From: Owenia fusiformis | Taxonomy: Eukaryota > Annelida > Polychaeta > Sabellida > Oweniidae | Length of the DNA: 26,183 nucleotides | Assembly (NCBI GenBank): GCA_903813345.2 | Contig: CAIIXF020000119.1 | Span: 1 to 26,183, forward strand | Reading direction: 5' to 3' | Shown: piece by piece, positions 1 through 10,140 of the stretch | Position numbering within the stretch: position 1 is the stretch's first letter | Layout of the letters: each line of letters starts with the position of its first letter | The notes under the pieces: generated by a model | Seen by the model: only the letters and a program-made list of their open reading frames with translations | The model's database searches: none | What the model was told of the DNA's origin: nothing | Made by a program: the position numbers and the translations under genes

Positions 1-52
1 TCCAAAAAAGGTTTTGAACAAACTTTTCGAATAGCGGACACCGATGTACCTT

Positions 53-163
53 AACCGAAGATGTATATATCACGAAGATGACCGAAGATGATTCAAGGAA
101 CCAATCAAAATCCTTGAAACATCTTCGGCAATCTCCGGAAGCATATTCGGCCATCTTCGGTTT
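53..163. repeat. Short CCGAAGATG-rich inverted-repeat element, copy 1
   Basis: The segment opens with AACCGAAGATG and closes with its inverse, CATCTTCGGTT. The CCGAAGATG word recurs inside in both orientations. The middle holds a CAAGGAACCAATCAAAATCC core. The same layout, core and flanks recur in opposite orientation at 2470-2559, so this is a dispersed element and not chance. It looks like a small non-autonomous inverted-repeat element. No target duplication is clear and the superfamily is unknown. The 105-codon ORF overlapping it is not supported as a gene. Confidence 0.6.
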
Positions 164-175
164 CTGTCCAAAATC

Positions 176-817
176 GTTACCCTTTCGAATACACTTACTG
201 TTTATCTGGATCGCAGTAAACCTCATCTTCTGTATACAACTCATCAAAAAATGCTACCACCTTAGGAGAGGACAGGATTTCCGGAGGAAGCTGTTTGAGT
301 TTCTACAATTTAGAAAAGAACATTTTATAGAAAAATTATATATTGAAAATAATTTCATCCGTCAAAAATACAAATATGACACTCGTGTAAAATGACCCTA
401 TAAAATAGGTGATTTGAAATGACCCATCCAAACAACCGAGCGGTATTACGTTACTCTAAATTACCTATCATATGGTCACGATTGCACGATACCCATTACT
501 AAAATTACCTATCATAAAGGGCACATTTACATAACACAGATGACACGAAGTTTAAAAAGAATTTTGCTCTGGACCAAGATACAAACTCTAGTCTATAAAT
601 TATTATTTATACATAAATGAAGTTCTTACCCACCTGGCAAAATTCATGAACCATTCTTTTTTTTCTTTCATTTGGTCCATAAAATCTGAAATTGCGCCCT
701 CTTCCTCGGGTGTTCAAGGGAGGTAGGGTTATTCCCCTCGTTTTCTCTTTCTTTGAGATTTCTTCCTCTAGCACAACCTACGTCACAAAAATATGTGTGA
801 AATATAAATATGAAATT
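176..817. other. No gene seen
   Basis: AT-rich sequence with frequent stops on both strands. I see no domain, splice-bounded exon or RNA gene here. Confidence 0.5.
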
Positions 818-819
818 TA

Positions 820-1018
820 CACTCCCTTTCAAAAGTTTGACAACCCCGTCCCTGACATCTCTTATTGAATAGCCTAATAATGTGCAGGTTTATATTTTTT
901 TGATCAAATATGACAGACTGATGTTCTTGAGAGAAATTGTTACTTTTTACTTTTAATATGCATGCTATACTATTGAGCTACAGTAGGTTGGATGTTGCCA
1001 ACCTTTTCGAGGGGAGTG
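820..1018. mobile_element. Tc1/mariner-like MITE, 199 bp
   Basis: The left end, CACTCCCTTTCAAAAGTTTG, follows TA at 818-819. The right end is its inverse: the complement of 994-1018 reads CACTCCCCTCGAAAAGG then TTGGCAAC. The two ends agree at about 21 of 25 positions. The right flank is TG where TA would be expected, which fits decay. Such ends resemble Tc1/mariner terminal repeats with TA target sites. The interior has no ORF, so the copy is non-autonomous. Related ends occur at 1413, 1597, 2313 and 3365. Confidence 0.65.
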
Positions 1019-1412
1019 TGTTTGCTGTGATGTGTAGAAGATGATATGCTTTTTTTTAGTTGTTATCGTCCATTCCCGTCAGACAAATACATTTCAGAGA
1101 AATAGTGCAAACGTAAATAAAATACGTTCAAAAATTTATAAAATCTAACAGTTCGGATTCTATTTGCAATCATACGATGAAATCGCCAAACCTTCAATAC
1201 TATAACTGGAAATCCCAAACCCAAACGAAAACAAAAATCTCAATACATAAACATATGTCATATAAAACACCATAGTAATATTCCTATCATAGACCCAAAT
1301 CATATAGTTTATTATCAACATACAGTAGGTGTATATATATGAGGGAAATAGTAATGTGTGTCCGGGGCCAGCTCCCTATCGAAGCTCATCGCCGCGCCGA
1401 TGCATACTTGTA
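1019..1412. other. Spacer between two MITEs, no gene
   Basis: AT-rich sequence. No gene, exon or RNA signal is recognisable. Confidence 0.45.
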
Positions 1413-1621
1413 CACTCCTCTCCATAAGTCTGGCAATCGGAGACCGCCTTCTAGATCATTTACCAATTCCTCTTTATATTTGGCGATTTATAAAAAATCA
1501 TCAAGGTCATGGATTTCCGAAGTATTGTAATAAATGAACAAAATCAAAATTTAACATTGACATATTCGTTGCTATGCTATCACATAAGACTTTCCAGTTG
1601 CCAAACCTATGTTGGGGAGTG
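1413..1621. mobile_element. Tc1/mariner-like MITE, 209 bp, TA on both sides
   Basis: The left end, CACTCCTCTCCATAAG, follows TA at 1411-1412. The inverted right end at 1597-1621 is followed by TA at 1622-1623. The size and end sequence match the 820-1018 element. The subterminal part before the right end, around AACATTGACA, is also found before the solo end at 2313, so the two share more than the terminal repeat. No coding capacity. Confidence 0.7.
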
Positions 1622-1623
1622 TA

Positions 1624-2312
1624 TTTTATTATACATATAGTATATTAATATTATAACATTATTTATAGAAATAAACACTTATATGTGAGACATACTTGTA
1701 TTAATTAATCATACCTTAAGAACCGTTGAATTTGATGTTCCCATTCTTATTATCCAATAATAGATTACATCTGATTATTTTGCAATTAAAACTAATTCAG
1801 CATATTATCCAATTAAGTAAATCCCATAACTGTAGTACTGTATGTATGTTCAATCATCTATCAATTTAAACGATTCCCCGTCGTCAATTCACATCAAATT
1901 TAATATGAGTATGTGATTTTTACAATAGTCATTTTCACACGTTTTAATTATCCAGGCAGATATAGCAGACTGATACATAGTGCTGTTTTACTTGGTTCAT
2001 AAATTAAATGCAATTTCATTTATTAATTCCCCGGAGCACATTTGATATTTGACTACGATATGTATAATGTTGTACCAGACCGATTTATCTGAAAAGTATA
2101 ACTGCCATGAGGGTTGGATCGAAAATATCATATTGAAGTTTAAAACCACCATTTTTATACTGTATGTCATTTATACGTTCAATGGCCTTTATTTCACGTT
2201 AACCATACAATGAAACAAAATCTTCAAATTTGTTATGTAACAGTAATAAAGGAAGAAATTGAGATTGAACATTGACAGTCTTTATTTGGTACGTTTCCAA
2301 TGAAAACGTTCT
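1624..2312. other. No gene seen; end of it related to the MITE interior
   Basis: AT-rich DNA without a supportable gene. From about 2250 it resembles the inner right side of the 1413-1621 element (AACATTGACA, then a degenerate stretch leading into the terminal repeat). It is therefore probably the remainder of a third copy whose left end I cannot find. Confidence 0.4.
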
Positions 2313-2337
2313 GTTGCCAAACTTATGGAGGGGAGTG
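2313..2337. repeat. Solo right terminal repeat of the Tc1-like MITE family
   Basis: GTTGCCAAACTTATGGAG then GGGAGTG, followed by TA at 2338-2339. It matches the right ends at 994-1018, 1597-1621 and 3365-3389. No partner left end was found upstream. Confidence 0.6.
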
Positions 2338-2469
2338 TAAATGTGTGTGTGATCCTGACAATAAACTACTACAAAATACATTACAAAAACGTCACTATGG
2401 TATTTTCCTAGAAAATTAGATAATGACCAGCTTGACATCCGTCTCTCCGGATCACGGTTTTTAGGACCC

Positions 2470-2559
2470 AACCGAAGACACCCGAAGGTGCTTCAAGGAA
2501 TTTGATTGGTTCCTTATAAATCATCTTCGGCCATCTCCGTAATATGAACATTTTCGGTT
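2470..2559. repeat. CCGAAGATG-rich element, copy 2, inverted to copy 1
   Basis: It starts AACCGAAG and ends in an inverted TTCGGTT. It contains TTTGATTGGTTCCTT, the reverse complement of the copy-1 core. The similarity runs past the element: copy 1 continues into ACATCGGTG and this copy into GTATCGGTG at the same distance, read in matching orientation. The copy is diverged and slightly shorter than copy 1. Confidence 0.6.
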
Positions 2560-2847
2560 ACTATGTATCGGTGCTCTCCTGTATGTCTTCCCTGATGTTT
2601 TCATAAATATAATATGTCGACAAGCTTTATCAGTAAATACTACTCAAGTAGAGTCGTATAATGTAAAAGGGGATATTTATCACTAGAGGACTATAATTAC
2701 CTTAAGGTCAAACAATTCGCTGTATTTTCTCTCAATGGTATGCTCCCTGCCAGACTTATCTCTCACTTGAAGAACATAACGCTGGAAAATAAATCTAAAA
2801 TGTTTCCATCTTTGTCAATATTAGGTACATGTAGTCAATGCAAGTCG
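2560..2847. other. No gene seen
   Basis: AT-rich spacer. A TGCCAGACTTAT word near 2749 matches the inner part of the Tc1-like terminal repeat but is not followed by GGGGAGTG. Confidence 0.35.
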
Positions 2848-2910
2848 ACTAACAGGCTAGGCGATTGGGCGCCGTAACCACGAGATTGCGAGTTCGAGAC
2901 GTGTGTGCTC
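2848..2910 (+). repeat. Possible tRNA-derived SINE head or decayed tRNA
   Basis: The stretch ends in GATTGCGAGTTCGAGAC, which fits a pol III B box (GWTCRANNC), about 35 bases after a GGCTAGGCGATTGGG segment placed where an A box/D arm would be. The stems do not fold into a standard cloverleaf, so it is not called a tRNA gene. It could be the 5' part of a tRNA-derived SINE. Weak evidence. Confidence 0.3.
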
Positions 2911-2953
2911 CTTGTGTTTATTCATTCATTACACGTTTTGTACAATTACGCGT

Positions 2954-3099
2954 AGCTTAACCTCCCTAATAGAGAGTTTAAGCTTGCATATAAAATCGAA
3001 ACGCCAACCTTTACATATTACCAATTGCCCATACAAAGGCACCGCTTAAATATTTTCGGTTCACGTTTAGGTTGTGAATTACATTGCAAGCTTAAACTC
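2954..3099. repeat. Nested inverted repeats around AGCTTAA/GAGTTTAAGCTTGC
   Basis: AGCTTAACCTC (2954-2964) pairs with GAGTTTAAGCT (2974-2984) with one mismatch, forming a small hairpin. GAGTTTAAGCTTGC (2974-2987) has an exact 14-bp inverse at 3086-3099. This may be the skeleton of another small inverted-repeat element. The flanks give no clear target duplication. Confidence 0.4.
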
Positions 3100-3364
3100 C
3101 CTAAGAGAAGAGAACGTGTACGTAATCACGAGAAATACTGTCCCTCCAATATTGGTATCCAAAGGGACTTGATTTCAACAATTTCTCATCACACACACGG
3201 CTCGAGTAAATATTCCGAAGGGGACGAAATGGACCATAATTCTACACGATCGCATACAAGTTCGTAAAAACAAAGTTTATCTCCTCATATTATAAATACG
3301 GACCTAATGTACATAAGAGACATTACTATACAGCTTCGATAAGTGATGCAAAGGGGGACTTCAT

Positions 3365-3389
3365 ATTGCCAGACTTATAAAGGGGAGTG
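3365..3389. repeat. Solo right terminal repeat of the Tc1-like MITE family
   Basis: ATTGCCAGACTTATAAA then GGGGAGTG, followed by TA at 3390-3391. It is the fourth right-oriented copy in 2.4 kb. No left partner was found. Confidence 0.55.
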
Positions 3390-3391
3390 TA

Positions 3392-3925
3392 AGTTAATAT
3401 GTAAACATTAAACATTTTAGTTGTACTGCCATCTTTCTATGGATATGAATATCACCCTGAGTCTATGGATCTTTTATAAGAGAAAGCACCTTGGTTACCT
3501 CCTTGTCAATATTTCGATTCACTCTTTCAAAATAGTCAACTGCATCGTACGCAGCTAAGTTGTAATATTACTAGCCCCTGTGGCCTGTGCAGCGAGTTAC
3601 ACACTGGTCAAATAGATGGTATATCTAACATAAATAACCCTATATCTTTATTGTCGAATTTTTCGAGGGCAAGTATTATTAATAGATATAGCAATTCGCA
3701 AATTTCACGAAGCAAACAATAGTGCGCTTTTTAACTTCCTGCTTCAATACTAGGAATAACAAATTTCTTTTGTACACATATATCTGTTTGTACAGATCTT
3801 GAAGCCCAATTCATTTTAGTAATTGTTACTACATCACTGGGTCAGACGCTTTAATAGTATTGATGCTTATAAAATCTAATGACCAGCTCTTGCAGCCGTA
3901 CATTTGAAGTTTCAATATGTGATCA
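3392..3925. other. No gene seen
   Basis: AT-rich DNA with stops in all frames. Nothing recognisable. Confidence 0.45.
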
Positions 3926-3965
3926 ATGCAAGTTACTTGCATCTTATGCAAGTTACTTGCATCTT
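3926..3965. repeat. Two tandem 20-bp units, each a palindrome
   Basis: ATGCAAGTTACTTGCATCTT is present twice without change. Within each unit, ATGCAAGT and ACTTGCAT are exact inverses around one base. ATGCAAGT is close to the octamer ATGCAAAT, but no nearby gene makes a regulatory role arguable. Confidence 0.7.
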
Positions 3966-4060
3966 GATTCACAAAGTTTCAGTTGCTTCAACTTGTGTTA
4001 TAACCAACTTGGAATTCAAAGATGAGTTAGCTTGTAAAGTCAGAAAAATTCGCTATTGCT

Positions 4061-4304
4061 CAGGGGCGGATCTGGAAATCAACAAGGGGGCACAGTCTGA
4101 TAAAAAATTCCCGGCTTGCGTGAAACTCGGAAATTTGAAAATTTCAGGCCAATTTGCTTCAAAATCTGGCCTAATTTAAAAAATAAGGTCTTAATAGGCC
4201 CAGCAATGCTTAAAATACTAACTTGGAGCCTAAAGACATTTTTAAGCCTAATTTTTCTGGGCCCACCCAAGGGGGCTGGACTCCTGCCTTCCCCAGATCC
4301 ACCA
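4061..4304. mobile_element. hAT-like non-autonomous element, ~244 bp
   Basis: It begins CAGGGGCGGATCTGG and ends CCAGATCCACCAG, an imperfect inverse. CAGxGGCGGATC-type ends are common in hAT elements, which make 8-bp target duplications. Here CTATTGCT precedes the left end and GTTTTGCT overlaps or follows the right end, matching at 6 of 8 bases, so the duplication is decayed or the exact end is shifted by a base. The interior has no transposase. Confidence 0.5.
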
Positions 4305-4322
4305 GTTTTGCTAATAGGTTAA

Positions 4323-5693
4323 TATTCCTGATCGATCTGATCTGATTGGCTAAAATTAGTATATAAATTAAAGAAATATCTCTAAAATTTTCAAAGAGTA
4401 TAAAGTATGAAGAAATAAAGCTTTTGACAAGGGTTAAGATTGTACACTGTTTTTGGAGTTGAGAATCGAATCGTGCGTTTTAAGTCCTGATATGTTAGAA
4501 AATATTTACTCATTTGCTATGGAATAAATAGATTTAAGATCTAGATGGCCATTTTTGATTTTGAAAAATTAAATTTTAATCTCAATTAATTTATGATCTG
4601 TACTGGTTGATTGCATAATAACTTGGATGGAGTTAACCAATTTGAATTCATTGCGATTGTTTGTACACACCTTCAGTGTATAATGCTTATGGCTTCAAAC
4701 TACACTACCTGTATCTATCTTCAATACCTTACCAAGTTTTTATCAGCTATTTGTACTGCTTGGAGACACTTCACATCAAAGGGTACGTTGTCCGTCATTT
4801 TGAATGGTCTCACGTTCCCCAGGGTTAATTTATCTGAAGATACGGGTTTGTCTGACTCGTGCAAAGTGAGATCCCTGTTCTGTCACGACTCTTTAAATCC
4901 ACACATTTGTGATCCCCTGTAGTTTCAATGCAAATAATACAGTTATTTTGGATATCTAGACATTTAAGATTGCAAGCAACCTCACGGAGGCCGTCATACA
5001 TTTTTTGAAAATGTTAAGGTCAATCAACGGTCCAATATTTTTGATTTTGAGAAAAATTTGGTCAATTTGAATTAAGTTCTAAATTGGTGTTGAAAAATTT
5101 GAAGGATGACCTTTTGCAGCTTTTGAACCCTTGTATCTCAAAAGTGGCACAAGATTTTTTGCTACTGAATTTGCTGTAAAACTCTAGGTGTAAACAGTTT
5201 GTAGTTTCTTACTTACCTTAATATTATTATTATCGATTGAAAAAATATTTAATCCTGTTTAAACCAATTTAAACTATTGAAGTTAGCTAGATTGAAGTAA
5301 ACAAAAATGCACAAGAGTCGATAGGCCTCTGGAGAGATACGAATTCATGTGCATTTTCAAATTTGACAACAGCATTGTAATCTCAAGTATTTATTACAGA
5401 AATGAAATTAATTGGTCACGAATCACAATGAAGTCAAGTGTTGGCAGTTCCATTCAAGTTATTAATTAACCATATTTCTGCCCAGCTGGTTTCTCACCTT
5501 GGCTATAAAACCCCCTCTCATCTTGGAAATAAAACCCTCCCGGGCCACAGTGAGCGGGTGGATAAAGTCTATGAAACATCTCCGGGACGGCTTGCTACTC
5601 GAAGCCTGTTCATTGCAAGTTAAAGAAATCAACAAATAAAATCATAAACAATTAGATACCAAACGTTAGTTACGTTACTCACTGGCGGATCTT
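4323..5693. other. No gene seen
   Basis: AT-rich sequence. Short ORFs (for example 4611-4922) have no recognisable domain and no splice context. A CTATAAAAC at about 5504-5512 sits in a 61-codon ORF without homology that I recognise. Confidence 0.4.
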
Positions 5694-5705
5694 TGATCCA
5701 AAACT

Positions 5706-6135
5706 ATGAGTCTCAGTGACCATTCCGAGTTGGAAGCAGGAAGATACAAAAATAAAAATGTAAATCAACGCAAATGTACAAAATGTTTAGATAATTGTGT
5801 TGAAGATGAGCTGCACTTTGTTATGAGATTCAAAATCTACAAAGTGAGCGCACTAGATAAAATTCAAGAGGAAAACAAGTCCCTTATGTACATTATGTCA
5901 TACAAATCAAATATGGAGGAAGTCCTGGTCATTGAAATGTGCTTTCAAAGAAAATAAATCTATAACTGACATCGCAACCATTTCAACACAATATCTTTGT
6001 AGATATAATGTGACTGTGTACTGTAAATGTAACTGTATTAATGCGGTTTGTATGGTATATAAAGTTATTGTTTTTTTATATAGATGTCACATAAGTCTAG
6101 GTCTATCAATTTCCGTCCGACTTGGCCGTTGATCC
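5706..6135 (+). pseudogene. Relic of a non-LTR retrotransposon (LINE) reverse-transcriptase C-terminus
   Basis: Translation from 5706 gives an LSDHSELEAGRY segment followed by CTKCLDNCVEDELHF. This is the arrangement seen at the C-terminus of many LINE-type reverse transcriptases: (I/L)E-x-GRY, then a Cys-rich zf-RVT knuckle with C-x2-C, then VEDExHF. Usually another Cys follows in the next few residues; here that place is held by R/F, so the knuckle is broken. The catalytic RT domain is absent upstream, where in-frame stops begin within four codons. Downstream, other frames give short Cys- and Tyr-rich peptides that may be LINE 3' tail. This is a 5'-truncated, decayed insertion. The clade (Jockey, CR1, L2 or other) cannot be decided. 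Confidence 0.6.
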
Positions 6136-7709
6136 AAGGGAAAGATCAATACCCGGTGATTTCAGCGGGAAGTGGCGTTTCGTTCAGTGGATGAGCTGCG
6201 CGCGCACGCATAAATGTGATTATCCAATATAATTAGGGGAGGGCTATTTGAAGTAGTTTTTGGTCTCAGGCGCGACCCAGGGCTGTTGTCTTAAGGACAT
6301 TTCGTTGAAAATGAGCCATTCGGCTGATAATTTGTAAGAGTTTGCGATCTTATAATGTATAACTGTTACTCAGACACATATTTTGACACGATTCTGTTGG
6401 AAATAAGCTTTGAACCGAGAGATATTCACGATTGATATGCACATTTTTGATTGTGCCATTGCTTTTCTATTGCACAATCCATGTATTGATAGAAAAAACA
6501 TTAATAATGCAGATTGGTTTACCTTCAATACATGGCAGACACTACATATCGGTCTATTAATACCAGTTTGTGCCTTAAATAGTTTTATATTTCCATCCAC
6601 GGCCTGGAGCCTGGGTGTGTTTGTCTCTTATGTGTATGCTTGTGCATGGACTTCTAATCACTAGCAGAATTTAACATGATGCAAACTCGACATTATAACT
6701 CATGCTGTAACATTTTGACTTCGCTGGAAAACAATAGGAATTATTTTTCTTGCCAATCAATCATGAATCACAATCAAAATTTCAGAATGATCAATCAGGC
6801 AATTGTCCAAATCAAGTTATAACATTATATGATATTCAGCAAGAAGTCCGGTAGAAATACAGAATATTTAAACATCAAAGCTGAAAGTTAAAAGCTAATC
6901 TGTCAATTTTCTGTCTGCAAAAGAGCGTTTACATTTGACACAATAACAGACTGAGGCTTTGAAATCTAGGATTCCCCAGGAAAATATGACGTCATACTAA
7001 TTAGCATAAGGATTTCCCTATTGGTATGGGTCGAGCCTTGTTCGAAAACACAATCCATAAATACATGCTAATTTCAAAGGAGATAGGAAGTGTATAACGT
7101 GTTTATCGATTTTGTTTAAAGATTTAATCAATTATCAAATTGTTTAAGTGGATAAAGTGGTCACACTTGCTTCAATTCACAGCGAAATCGACGGATAGAA
7201 ACTGACCGAATTCCCGATATCCTACCCCGTATTACTGTAGGCTATAAGCACAGTGACCTACAGAGGGCGCTATCACAAACAAGTACTGCACGAACCGATA
7301 ATTTCCCGGGTATTGTAACGCCCTTGGTTGATCCCGAAAGCATATACTATTTATCAATAGTGAGATATGTTCAATTAGTCAATATGTTCAGTAAGTCTTT
7401 AAGCCAGCTAGAAGCATATTAAAGCCTGCGATGTACTGGAGTATGCATATTACAAAAATAATAGTTTAGACCTTATGTTTAAATAATTTCGTGAGTCATA
7501 ATACTCCTTCATCGTATTTACAGTATTTCGTGATTCATAAAAATCCATCTTACAAAATTGCATATAGTATGTATTCAAATTATTAAAATTCCCATTGATT
7601 TACTTATCGCATTTCAAATACATTTATCTAGACAAAATAAATTGATAAATAACGCTACCGAGTTTGACAATATACTAAATATCTTAGATTCAACACATTT
7701 TTCGTCGTT
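6136..7709. other. No gene seen
   Basis: A moderately GC-rich patch at about 6120-6300 (GCGCGCGCACGC near 6199) is followed by AT-rich DNA up to the tRNA gene. The overlapping ORFs around 6370-6664 lie on opposite strands of the same DNA and have no known domain. Confidence 0.4.
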
Positions 7710-7782
7710 GGCCTCGTGGCCTAATGGATAAGGCGTCCGACTTCGAATCGGAAGATTGCAGGTTCGAGTCCTGCCGGGGTCG
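7710..7782 (+). tRNA. tRNA-Arg, anticodon UCG (reads CGA)
   Basis: 73 nt without intron. The acceptor arm pairs GGCCTCG (7710-7716) with CGGGGTC (7775-7781), using G-U at two positions, with G as discriminator. The D arm is GCCTAATGGATAAGGC. The anticodon stem is TCCGA/TCGGA around the loop CTTCGAA, with TCG at positions 34-36. The variable loop is AGATT. The T arm is GCAGG/CCTGC around TTCGAGT. The internal A box (TGGCCTAATGG, 7717-7727) and B box (GGTTCGAGTCC, 7761-7771) are intact. CCA is not encoded, as expected for a nuclear eukaryotic gene. All stems pair, so it is probably functional. Confidence 0.96.
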
Positions 7783-7788
7783 TATTAA

Positions 7789-7793
7789 TTTTT
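7789..7793 (+). terminator. Pol III terminator of the tRNA gene
   Basis: A run of five T begins six bases after the discriminator base, the usual pol III stop. Further T runs follow as back-up. Confidence 0.75.
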
Positions 7794-7970
7794 ATTCTTA
7801 ATGTTTTATTTTTTATTCTTAACTATTTTACAATCTGTTGTAATAATCACTAAGGAGCATCGTGATGCATAATTCAAAAAATGTTCTAAGTATACATTAT
7901 TAGCATAACCAGGAAGCATATATTTAGGCCTAGTTCCTCGCTTTTGCAGCAAAACACCACTCTTCATTTA

Positions 7971-8020
7971 TCACCAACTGAGACTAACATAAAACATTTT
8001 ATGTTAGTCTCAGTCACCAA
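7971..8020. repeat. Perfect 36-bp palindrome exactly between 7-bp direct repeats
   Basis: TCACCAA (7971-7977) is followed directly by CTGAGACTAACATAAAA, the two bases CA, and the exact inverse TTTTATGTTAGTCTCAG. TCACCAA follows again at once (8014-8020). The 17-bp arms have no mismatch. The layout, an inverted repeat with abutting direct repeats, is that of an insertion with target duplication reduced to its terminal repeats. A replication template switch could also create it. Confidence 0.8.
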
Positions 8021-8769
8021 TGAGCTGATGCAAAAACGCCAATATAATGTATTACTGGATTACATTAGAAATATGTTTACATGTGTGTTAGTGGTACATG
8101 AATGAAACGCACGATTCAGTGGTCTATGAATGAAATCATTCTATGTGGTTTTTACTGTATCAAAATGTCACGTATACACTAACCAATTATCAAAAGGGTC
8201 AAGACGTAGTAGGCTATCGTTAGATGCCTGTAGTAAAATCTAAAATCTATCATGCCAGAAAGTATTCGAAATAAAGTTTATCAAAACATTGTTATTATAA
8301 AAATGTTGCCATCCATGAAGCAAATTAATTTTTGCTGCTTTATAAATGGTGAATGACAGTCACATTGAGTACTAAAAGTATGATAATAGCATAACGGCTT
8401 GATATTTCAAGGCAACTCGTTTGAATATAGTGATGGCGGTGATAGTGAAATTACGATGTAAAGATAAAACTGCAACAAATTCTTTAAAAAATTAAGAAAT
8501 ATACATCACATATCAAATTTTGAAAAACAGAAAAACATGTATGAATGGTATGGCCTGTCACGTTACAATTAAATGCTATAAAAAGTAACACAGCGTATTG
8601 TCAATGGAAATAAAGCTAGGGGGAGTAACAAATATGCAAATTTTACTCCATCGGTCATTTTACATGGCACTACCTATGTAAACAAATAATTTTCACTCCC
8701 AAATTTTAACATATGTGGGCTATAGTATGAATATTTTCATTCAAAATTAAAAAACGAGAGGATTAAGTA
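8021..8769. other. No gene seen
   Basis: AT-rich spacer with no recognisable coding, RNA or element signal. Confidence 0.45.
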
Positions 8770-9120
8770 AGATTCCTACGGTCACCGTAAGACAACCGTA
8801 GTCGCACTTGCTACGGCGACCGTAAGGTATATTACTTTTACGCCCAATACTAGCTGTAGCAAGTATACGGCTGCCATGGAAATGCTATATTCAGATATTT
8901 TAGCAGTCACATTTGCTAGGGTAGTCTTATTTTGATTTTGTGAAAATAGAAAATTTATGGTTGCCGTACGGAAGTGCACCATAGCACGTCTTCACGACGG
9001 GCGTAGTTCTTTTGACAAATGCCAATGGTCCTATGGTCGCTTCAACAGTAATTACAAAGGTAAATTGTAACCCATAAAACCTCAGGGCAGTCATAAGACC
9101 ATACGCCAGACGTAGGCTAG
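8770..9120. repeat. Repeat patch with CTACGGTCACCGTAAG/CTACGGCGACCGTAAG words
   Basis: Between 8777 and 8829 the word CTACGGTCACCGTAAG recurs as CTACGGCGACCGTAAG, each nearly self-inverse (ACGGTCACCGT). GTCACATTTG at 8906-8915 matches the inner end of the MITE at 21290. A CTATGGTCGCTTCAA stretch near 9032 resembles CTACGGTCGCTCTAA near 10122. It is probably one or more decayed inverted-repeat elements. The ends cannot be set. Confidence 0.4.
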
Positions 9121-10020
9121 CGTGGAACCTTTTCTATTATTTCTCTAATAACCCTAAGACAGACCATGAATATGTGGGTAAAAAAAAGAATTCCATAGAT
9201 ACAAAAACTTGTGTGTCAAAAAATGATTTTCATCAATACTATAAACTTGTGTATCAAAAAATCAGAAAAATGAATATCATAAAAAATAAACTGTATCAGA
9301 TGCTGGCATACTTTTGCCGGAAGTTTGCAAGAAGTAACTTTTGGCAGTGCAGTTTGTTAGAGTAACCTAGTAGGTGTAAGAAAATATAAGGTGATGGGCT
9401 TTAAAGTGGTAAAAACAATTTTCACGGCCGAATTGGACTTCAATTCCTGCTATTTCAGGGGGTACTATAAGACTACAGGTATTTTATAACATAAAGGGTA
9501 TAATTGCTATTGTTCTGCTTTCTACAGCACACATTACTAGTCCAAAGATGAATAATATCCCAAAGTTATAGGCTGATATCTGTATTAGTCTCAGAAATAT
9601 TGCAATTAATAGGAAAAAAATATGCAATTTGTGTCATTTTCAAATCTCGCCTATTTTATATTTGTAGTTTCAAGCTAAAGATGGCAGCTTGAATAGCTCA
9701 AAATTGTTTTCTAAAAGCTAATTCAAGCTTTTTTTGATATTGTAATACAATTATAATAATGATAATGTACTATTTATGATTTTTAATATGACTTTATAGT
9801 TCCCTACCCCTGGAAAGTGGGCGTGGTCAATGTTATCCTTTTGCAGCATACAGTTAAAAACTTGGATTGATAGAAAGCAAATCAGTGCATTTAAAACCTC
9901 TTTACTTGTTACTTGACAATGTAATTCATTTATTACTAAAATATATGACTCTACATATTTTATATATACGTTATATAATTTTGTACAATGTAGCATAATG
10001 AAATCTAGTAGGGAATTCTT
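9121..10020. other. No gene seen
   Basis: AT-rich DNA. The ORFs at 9174 and 9751 are low-complexity and Lys/Ile/Leu-rich, without a recognisable domain. Confidence 0.4.
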
Positions 10021-10025
10021 TAGCA

Positions 10026-10140
10026 TTCACATTTGTTACGGTCCGTAATGTGTATTTCTACGATTCTGACAAATGTGCCAAGGCAGACACGAGGCGGCCA
10101 CAAGGGTCCATACGGCGATTCTACGGTCGCTCTAATTGTA
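10026..10140. repeat. Decayed inverted-repeat element with CACATTTG ends
   Basis: TTCACATTTG (10026-10035) faces an inverse CAAATGTG at about 10070-10077, and CTACGGTCGCTC follows at about 10122. The composition and words match the 8770-9120 patch and the 21290 MITE. The boundaries are uncertain. Confidence 0.35.

Noticed and set aside
78-395. 105-codon ORF at the left edge
   Set aside because: It starts inside a dispersed repeat and shows no recognisable domain or splice context.
2848-2910. A second tRNA gene
   Set aside because: A B-box-like word is present but the arms do not form a cloverleaf. Kept only as a possible SINE head.
3904-4322. ORFs on both strands in 3904-4322
   Set aside because: They cover the palindromic tandem repeat and the hAT-like MITE.
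5438-5623. Small gene after a CTATAAAAC box
   Set aside because: The box is inside the ORF rather than before it, and the peptide has no known features.
6410-6664. 84-codon hydrophobic ORF
   Set aside because: An opposite-strand ORF of similar length covers the same bases. There is no signal peptide logic, homology or splice context.
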